Notes under the pieces: generated by a model
The model's database searches: none
Told to the model about the DNA's origin: nothing
What the model saw: the letters and a program-made list of their open reading frames with translations, nothing else
Assembly: GCF_009870125.1 (NCBI RefSeq)
Contig: NC_046680.1
Span: 8,866,001 to 8,930,000 of the forward strand
Length of the DNA stretch: 64,000 nucleotides
Source of the DNA: Drosophila pseudoobscura
Lineage: Eukaryota; Arthropoda; Insecta; Diptera; Drosophilidae
Direction: 5' to 3'
Shown here: positions 56,641 through 64,000 of the stretch, piece after piece
How the letters are laid out: every line of letters begins with the position of its first letter
Position numbering within the stretch: position 1 is the stretch's first letter
Program-made: the position numbers and the translations under genes

Positions 56641-59600
56641 TGCCGTTTCCATCGCTCTCTCGCTGATTTTCGTTTTTTCTGTCTCTTTTTCGCTTTAGCT
56701 GTTTATTTTCTTGGAATCCATTCAAACGAAGCAACTATGCTGTTCATAGAAGCATACATACATATGTATGTTAAAGAGCTACAAAGGAGGAGTGAGCTAT
56801 CCATGGAAATAACTATTCCTCTGCACCTGTCTTTGTATCTTGATATTCCTTGTCCTGGTCTACCGTTACCTGTTTGTTTAATACACTTTTTTTGAATTTA
56901 TTCGATGCACAACTAAAGTACTTAAATTATTTTTTGTTATCGCCGGACTTTGTCAGTTCAAATTGTTGGCTGTTTGCTAACCAGAGCATGGGACAACAGA
57001 GCGACAGATACAGAGATAGAGAGCGAGGGAGAGGGAGAGACACGGTGAGGCGGCAAAGTTTGTCCCAAGCAAAGTTTTTGTTCGCAAATTGCAGTTTGCT
57101 TTCTGCTGCTGATGCTGATGCTGCTTACTGTTTGCTGCAACATCATAACTGCCACTGATGATGGGGGCAGTGGGCGTGGCCAAAAATTCAAAATTCACTG
57201 AATTCTGCAAAGGAGTTTATTGCACTTGACTCGAGGCCGGCACGAGATGAGTCTTGACACTGGGTAGCGAAGAGAGAGGCGAGGAGAGGCGAGGAGAGGA
57301 GAGCCTCCTCGTTTGGGTAACTGTGAGCCGAGCCGAGTCGAGCCGAGAACTATGCGCCGTTTGCTTTGGTTTTGTGTGCTGCAAGTTTGCTTTGACACTT
57401 TGACATTGACAATGATGTATGTGATGTTCTGGCTTTGTGTGAGTTTAATTGTGGGCGTGAGTGAGTGCGTTGCTGGCTGGGTGTGGGTGTGCGTGTGGGT
57501 GCGGGTGCGGCTGTGGGTGTGACTAAGCTTTGTCATTAAATATCGATTTGTTAGCACCGCCATGTTGTTTAATAGCTCCGACTTAAAGTCGGGTCAGCCC
57601 CACAACGGCTGCCTCCGACTGCTGGTACGGTGAGCGTTGGCCTGGCGGACACCAGTCTGGCCTCAAGTAAGAGGGAGTTCGACCTGTATCCTTTCACTGT
57701 ACATCGACTGCGGGAGAATGAAAAAATCCAACCATATTGCAGGCGCCTGATCGGCCGTGAGGTTGTATTTATTCGATTCGCTTTTGATGTCAATTCAATT
57801 GCTCTTTGATAGCATACTTTTTCGCAATTTTATTAGTGAAAAATGTATATGGCGATGCTGCGAATGAAAAAATGCCAAACGATTCGATTCATTTGCATTC
57901 ATGCTTAACGGCAGCCGCCAGCGACTGGCAGGGTCCGGGCCATCAGTAGTTACGGGTAATACTCGCCTTTGACGGATAGTCTGTAAAAGTGGCTTGCAGG
58001 TAAATACATTACGAATTTCATGTTAATTGAATTTGGTTCGATTCGTCTGTGATTTCTTTATATAACATTGATGAAACGGATGAGAGAAGGAAACACTCGC
58101 TTGTTGGAAAAATGGTCTACGAATTTAAGAGAATTACTATTCTAAAAGTGGCAAAAATAAACAATGGAAATACCGGAGACGTGGGTCTTAAGTCGTTATC
58201 CTTAGCGTAATCTTACATCTGACACCATATTTGTCCTCCAACTCCAATAAACTGCTCAAAATATATCCTTTATTCATTCGGTGCACATCTCCTCTATTTC
58301 TCGCTCCCTCGCGAAAGGGTTTGGCTTGCAATCGTGTCTGTGAACGTTGCAATTAAGTATCCATTCAATTATTCAAAGGCCATCAAATGTTTGTTCAATT
58401 TGCGGACATTATCCGCGACAGTTATGGGGACGGGAATGGGCCGCAGTACTCAATTTGGTGTTTACCAGCTCGTGTTTTAATTGTTTTATTTTAACATTTA
58501 AAGCCAATTTATATTTATGAAATTTTGCAAATGTCCAATGTCATAAAACGCACACTCGCCACGCACATTCCCACTCACGTAGGGGCCCTCAGGTCGTATA
58601 CGCAACATTTTCCATTTAGCACGACAAGCTTTCCCTTTTCCGTAACCGCCTCCCCCCCGGCCGTCGCATTTCACATTTTCCCAGTTGCCATTTGTGTCCC
58701 GCTGCCTTGTTATGTGGTAATTAAAATGGCCCCACTCCGCCTTGGTTCGCTTTCTGGACAGCTTTTTATTGCCACTCATTCTCCATCCTCCATACCCCAT
58801 CCTGCAGGCAGACGCCTGCAGTCAGCCCATGCATCGTTTGCGTATGCGTAATGTCTGGCTAAATTATTAATTTACCATGAGCCCAACGAGTGCTGTTAAT
58901 TAATTTGCGTGCATATAGAGCGAAAGTGTGCTGCTGGGTGGTGCATTGAAATAATACGACTATGGTAAGCCGCTTGAATGCCTCGATTCAAAAGATTGCG
59001 GCAAATCGCATTAGCAGCTCGTCTGCCGCGTTCGTCATTCGGCTCTCGGGGATCGTGAAAGCAGGAAAGGCAGGAGCCATTGCATCTGAGAGAGATTTGT
59101 CGGTGAATATTGATCCGGTTTTGAAACCAAAGCCCAAATCCTACACGGCTCTGTGTTATCTGTGTAGATAGGAGTTCTGTGGGTAGAGTATGAGAAGCAA
59201 CTTCAGTGTGTATATAATAGGTTTGATGGTATAGATTTTTGGTCCTTACATCCTCCTTACTAGCTCTAACAAAGGACCGTTTCCATAATACTGCAAGGTG
59301 CACATTGAGCCTGCTATTATTGTGGCTGGGGCTGTGGCTGTTGCTGTGGCTTTGCCTTTGGGGAGTTGTTTGCGTGGCGGCAACGAGGCGTATGATTAAT
59401 TTTAGTACACGCCCAGACAATCATCCTTTACCACTCGGCAGGAGGTGGCTGGTCGAGGGTAGGGCAAACAAAAGCCAGCATATAATAAAAACAGTAAACA
59501 TTTAATTGCCTGACAAATATTTGGCCCCCAACCCTGGGACCGTCCTGCGCCAACGGGTTAAGGAGCCCAACGGTGAAGAGCTCCGCAAATAGGCGCTGAT

Positions 59601-60589
59601 GAAAAACTTTAATGGCAAAAACTTCCCCACTTGGCTTATGCCTGTTGTTTCGCTCCAGCCGCTCTTCGGTTTGTCGGTCTGTCTATCCGTTTCTCTTCTT
59701 CGCTGCCTCGGCCAGTCTGCTTCTGCCTGCATTATCGGCATACGCTGCTAATATAACTTTGACGTTGCTGCTGTTGAAACTTTTGCGCAGCTTGACAAAA
59801 TATGGCCCTCTGTTTCTCCCTTTATCTCCACCACTGTTTTGCTCTCATATATGCAGCACACATACCCTTTCAAGGGGTATACCGAACAGCCTCTGGCGGG
59901 AGTAGAAAAAGCTCTTCAAGGGGGCGAGGCTCCTAGATCTCACGGGTCTCCAAATAGGGTCTCATCCCGTGTTGGTGTTACATGTTGTTCCAATGGACGC
60001 AATGCATATGAAAGGGTATCTAAACCTGCGGCCCCTCGAAAGCAGAGTTCCTTTCTCGTAACTTCTTCTATATGCAAAAATCTTACTTAAAGTATCGATT
60101 CTGCCGCCGGCTAAAAATTATTTACAAACGAATAAACTTTCAAAGGACGAGGTACGGTCTCGCTCCTTTCGACGGAGCTGGTTGTCTGCGGCTGAGGCTT
60201 GTTTATCTGCATGTTCGACAGCCCTTTGTGCGCCAAAAGTAAGCGAACTACAAAAGACATCGCTTGGATGGGCCCCGCGCTTGGCAGATGGCAGATGAAG
60301 TTCCTACCATTTGGTGATTTGCAAGAATAATATACTCGTGGAAGGCATTTTTTATGAAAATTTATAGCTGCTTAAAGTTCTGGGGGAGGAAAGGGAACAT
60401 AAGAATACCAAGTGGTATTTGCTCTCCCGGGGAAGGATCAATGAGAAAAAATCATGCTTTCGGATTACTTATTCTCAATTAAACAATCTGCTAAGAAGCC
60501 AAACACACAGATGCTGAATCTGGAGAGGGAGATAAATGTTTCGCCCAGAAAAATAAATGATGAAATTATACAAGGTGTATTGCCGCCAC
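56641..60589. other. Non-coding stretch
   Basis: No supported gene. GA-rich DNA at about 57000-57050. A 63-codon open stretch at 57603-57791 (plus strand) ends EFDLYPFTVHRLRENEKIQP... and looks more protein-like than its surroundings, but has no clear splice partners. AT-rich with homeodomain-like TTAATTA words. Confidence 0.45.
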
Positions 60590-60795
60590 GCGCTCTCTTA
60601 TTCTGATTAGTACGAAAGAAAACTTCGCATCAAGCATGACGACATAGCGCTCTCAGCAGTGCTGAGCGTAGAGTGAGACCCGAAGGAGAGAGAATGCACC
60701 ACCTGGCACAATTTCATCGTGGCACGCACTCGGCGCCTCTCTCTTGGTTCGGCTACAAGCTTTCGCTCTCGTGAGATCGGGAGAGAGCAGAATCG
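60590..60795. promoter_or_regulatory. Cluster of GAGA-factor sites
   Basis: Six GAGAG/CTCTC runs in 200 bp (near 60592, 60653, 60691, 60738, 60766 and 60780) around the palindrome CTCAGCAGTGCTGAG at about 60655. The composition contrasts with the AT-rich flanks and fits a promoter, insulator or Polycomb response element. No gene is attached inside the window. Confidence 0.45.
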
Positions 60796-63700
60796 AAGTC
60801 CGATCCGCCTTCGCAGTGGCACTCTTTTCACACCTTTTTATTGCCCCAAAGCGGTCGTATTAAAACCAGATACAAAATCAAATTGAACGCTATTGCATTT
60901 TGGGAATTTTCTCCAATTCCCTCCATTCTCTACCCTTCTCTTAATGTAAGTTTTTTTAAATTTAATAACCATTTTTAGAGTTTCTGTTTTATCTGATTAG
61001 GCCGGAACGGCTATCGATTCTCCAATGCAACGCAAATTGTGGGGTGGGTTATTTATCGGTGTTATCCATAGTCCTTTAACATCTCTACTTGCAACCGTGC
61101 CACCCTTTCGCTTTAAGCATTAATCTTGCTTTCTTTATGCCATTTGAAACTTTTTTTTTTTTCGTTGGGGATCAAAGTTTTGCTAGAAAGTAATTTAAAC
61201 TTTAGCTTTTTCCCCCCAGTCTGCAGAAGTGTGGGCCACTGCGTACGTTCCACTCAATAAACGACAGACGCAAAATTTGCACAGCTCTTTTTTTGCCTAT
61301 TGGCATTGGCGTACCAGGAATTAAAATAATAGACAGAGAATTGGCCGAGCCGTGCCGTACCTTTTATCCGGGGGAAGAACACTTCGATTGTACTTGTATT
61401 TTGCATAAGCTGCTTAGGTGCTTACTTTGATTTTTGTGTGTTTTGGCTTCCTGCCATTTCCATCTCTGTGTGTGTGTGTGTGTGTTTGGGGGTGTGAGAG
61501 TGTACCAATTTTCCCCTAAATTTGAAACTTTTATGCGCAGAGCAGTAAATTCAAGTTTTATTCGTTGTAAGTTAGCAATCGCTGTGGAAAAAGCCAATGA
61601 AAATCTTCTTAAATTTTTTATGCGAGACTATTTCAAATTTGATTGCCAGACAAACATTTTGTTGCGTTGCCCTTTGTTGTTCAATAATTAAACGACTTTG
61701 GCTAGGGAAAACAGATGGGAGCAGGAGGAGGGGAGCATTGTCGATTGGTTGCAGGTCGCAAGGGGTAATAAAGTGGGGTGACAATTGGTTACAACCGAAC
61801 CAAAGAGTGGGTGCACCAAAAGGACGTCCAGAAAGGCAAACACTGCGAGAAATAGAGAGCTTGGACATAAATCAAAATGCCATAACTTCCTGCAAATATC
61901 GAAAGTCCATTAACAGTAAAACATGCTGGCCTCTGTCGGTCCTTGCCACTTGTAGCCTTGCTTTTTGTCTAGTTTCGACTGTGCGCCATTGGCGGGAGGT
62001 GGCGGAGAGGCGCCAATGGACTGCGTTCAGGTACACGTCCTGTCTGCATCTGATAAACGCCTTCGGAAAACAAGTTTAATTAAAATACACACCCATTCGG
62101 CGCTTAGACGTCAAGGGCCGTCAACGAGTTCGTTTATTTTCCAGCACCTGCGAGGCGCAAAACATAACAAATACTATACAGACGGGGGGTGAGTGACAGG
62201 CAGGTATTCATGGATACACTGGCAAAATGATATCTGAGATCTCGCTCTTATCTATCGACATATTCCTAGCCATTGAAATGCAGAGCATTTTCCTGCCGTG
62301 TAGCTCTCTCTACACCCCACCCATTCTTCCCGTCACACTCTTTGTTTGCTTTGACATGTTGCCCGAACGGCAAATAAACATTCGTATGTATATAAACATA
62401 CTCGTACCAACGTAGGGACATCTGTTTATGTTTGTATTTGCCGGCGGCAAACTTATTAATTCCCCCCGCTTTGCTGCGGTGGCTGCTTAATGCTTATCAA
62501 ATGCGAATGTCAATCGCCAAGGCATCGACATTCAATGGATGGATGCGAGCATCCATCCCCACAGCAAACCGCACCGAAGATAACTATTCATTTCGATTAT
62601 CCGAAGGCAGCAGTACTCGATGAATATTCAACAACTCCGGCCTGGCCATTCTCTGCGAACCTTTGCAGCTGCAGCTGTAAGTAAGGCCAAAAATTGCAGC
62701 TGGCACAGGAGATGGAAAATGTGGCCAACGGCAGTGGCAGTAGCATCAGCCGTAACTGCGGATGACTACTGTCCCCCGAAATCAGAAACTAAAAATCCAT
62801 TTTCATTAGGTTTTCTCCCCCTCCCAGCCTTGGAGACAGGCGGTGACAGAAAAGTTCACAGAGGAGACTCGGATATATGTATAGACAGATTGATGAGTAG
62901 TCCGTTTCGGCCTTTTCGGCCCAGTCCGACTCACTACGATGTTATTTTTGCCGCCCTGTCAGCAATCCTCAGCCAATGGAAAGTGGCATGGGCGTCCTGG
63001 ACGGGGCAGATTAACAGATTATGATCCGACATGAGTTGGAATGTTGTTAGAGAACTTCATTAGCAACATGTGTCCCGTATGCTTGTGTGCTTCGATTCTT
63101 GTTGCGCTCCAGTGCGCAATTAAAGCAATAAAAGTGTGCCCGACTGCACATTGTATGGCCCATGGACAGGACCGGCTATAGAGGCCCCCATCCTGTAAGC
63201 TCTCCTCCCAAGTCCAGGCACTTGAAAATGTTGTTGGGAAAAATAATTGAAACGAATTTTGGTTGCGAAAGGTGCTCTTTAAATAACAGGATGGTTTGGC
63301 TTTTGAAAATAAATAAAAATAAGAAAAAAACTTTTTTGCTAAGTGGAAAAGAAAGAATAAAGAAAAAGAGTATCAGTTCAGGGTATTCCACAATTCTCTA
63401 TAATTATCCATAGCATGAAGGGATTTCCTGTTTTTTATGCCCATTCGAATTTTACGGCTTTATTCAAGTTGTTGCTTTTGGGCAACTGTGATTGAGCCGA
63501 GACCACCCTCTAAGCCGCACTTGTTGGACAGCCGACAATCGAAAACAATCTGAAACAATTTGAAACATTATTTAATGCAATTCCAGCTGGAAAATGTATT
63601 TTGTGTGTTGGTTTATGGGCCGGACCCATTTAGAGGTGGGGGGCACAAGCTGGGAATCAGAAATGAAATGGAAGCAGGAGAGCAACAGAGAAAACCGCAC

Positions 63701-64000
63701 GGTGATGTCAAGAGCGGAAATCACCGTTGCGAACGGAGATGGGAAGGGAAATTCGAATGGGAAATCGCTCAAACACGGCCCATTCGATCCCCTACAATCC
63801 CCACTCCCATTCACAATGCATTCAATGGAACAGCATTCCCAAAAGCCACATTGCACTTTATTAAATGCACTCACCGTCACATCCAGGCACAGAGGGGGGC
63901 CCAGGCAGAGAGAGACAGAGCACAGATGACAGACAGAGACAGAAAACAAGTGCGGTCACACTGTAAATTAAATATAAAATGTCCTGCGGACTGTCGCTCT
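60796..64000. other. Non-coding stretch
   Basis: No supported gene. A TG microsatellite lies at 61466-61484. The rest is AT-rich with poly(T) runs and scattered TAATTA words. It continues beyond the window. Confidence 0.5.

Noticed and set aside
56185-56895. 236-aa Ser/Leu-rich plus-strand frame
   Set aside because: Most of it is the 15-bp minisatellite; no start context or splice sites supporting a gene.
40568-64000. tRNA genes
   Set aside because: I looked for B-box (GGTTCRANTCC) with a matching A-box and saw none that folds as a cloverleaf.

Overview
This is nuclear DNA from a fly of the genus Drosophila. The spliced genes have the short introns (about 55-65 nt) typical of flies, and most gene models close in frame when assembled by hand. 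Several products are recognisable: RNA polymerase I largest subunit, BLOS1, Transformer-2, a ZCCHC4-type rRNA methyltransferase, the HP1 partner Su(var)2-HP2, Sec61-beta and a lambda-crystallin-type dehydrogenase. Some of these (tra2, Su(var)2-HP2) are, as I recall, linked on Muller element C (2R of D. melanogaster, about 51B). The proteins differ enough from D. melanogaster to suggest another species; I cannot name it.

Layout. 0-10 kb: the 3' part of RpI1 (+), Blos1 (+), tra2 (-) and ZCCHC4 (+). 10.5-15.1 kb: two tandem copies of a two-gene module (unrecognised families A and B, all on -); the copying also took the 3' end of Su(var)2-HP2. 15.1-25.8 kb: Su(var)2-HP2 (-), 9 exons, 3360 codons, with one 4998-nt exon that can be skipped in frame. 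26.8-27.3 kb: Sec61-beta (+). 27.2-30.9 kb: repeat-rich, with an inverted copy of the ZCCHC4/Sec61-beta intergenic DNA, several copies of a promoter-like repeat, and a 907-bp hAT-type transposon with matching ends and an 8-bp target duplication. 30.9-33.8 kb: a non-coding snoRNA host gene with 12 short exons and box C/D snoRNAs in its introns. 39.5-40.6 kb: lambda-crystallin/L-gulonate dehydrogenase (+). 40.6-64 kb: almost entirely non-coding, apart from a 3.4-kb unit at 51.6-56.2 kb made of two head-to-head-inverted copies of a small gene (one decayed, one intact) around a tandem array of about 18 units of 129 bp.

Main structural result. The 3' end of ZCCHC4, the intergenic spacer and the 3' end of Sec61-beta occur twice, in opposite orientation (about 9885-10485 and 27213-27885). 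One copy has ZCCHC4 complete and Sec61-beta as a stub; the other has the reverse. This is the expected footprint of an inversion made by staggered breaks, with the roughly 17 kb between the copies (modules A/B, Su(var)2-HP2, Sec61-beta) being the inverted segment. A second theme is a recurring repeat of roughly 130-270 bp carrying Ohler motif 6, DRE-like and motif 1-like core-promoter sites. It sits in the tra2/ZCCHC4 and Su(var)2-HP2/Sec61-beta divergent promoters, at the snoRNA host gene promoter, and in extra copies at 28-30 kb.

Functional grouping is loose. Several genes are housekeeping genes of ribosome production or secretion (RpI1, ZCCHC4, snoRNA host, Sec61-beta), alongside a splicing regulator (tra2) and a heterochromatin protein (HP2). 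All calls are by reading the sequence; no database search was possible.
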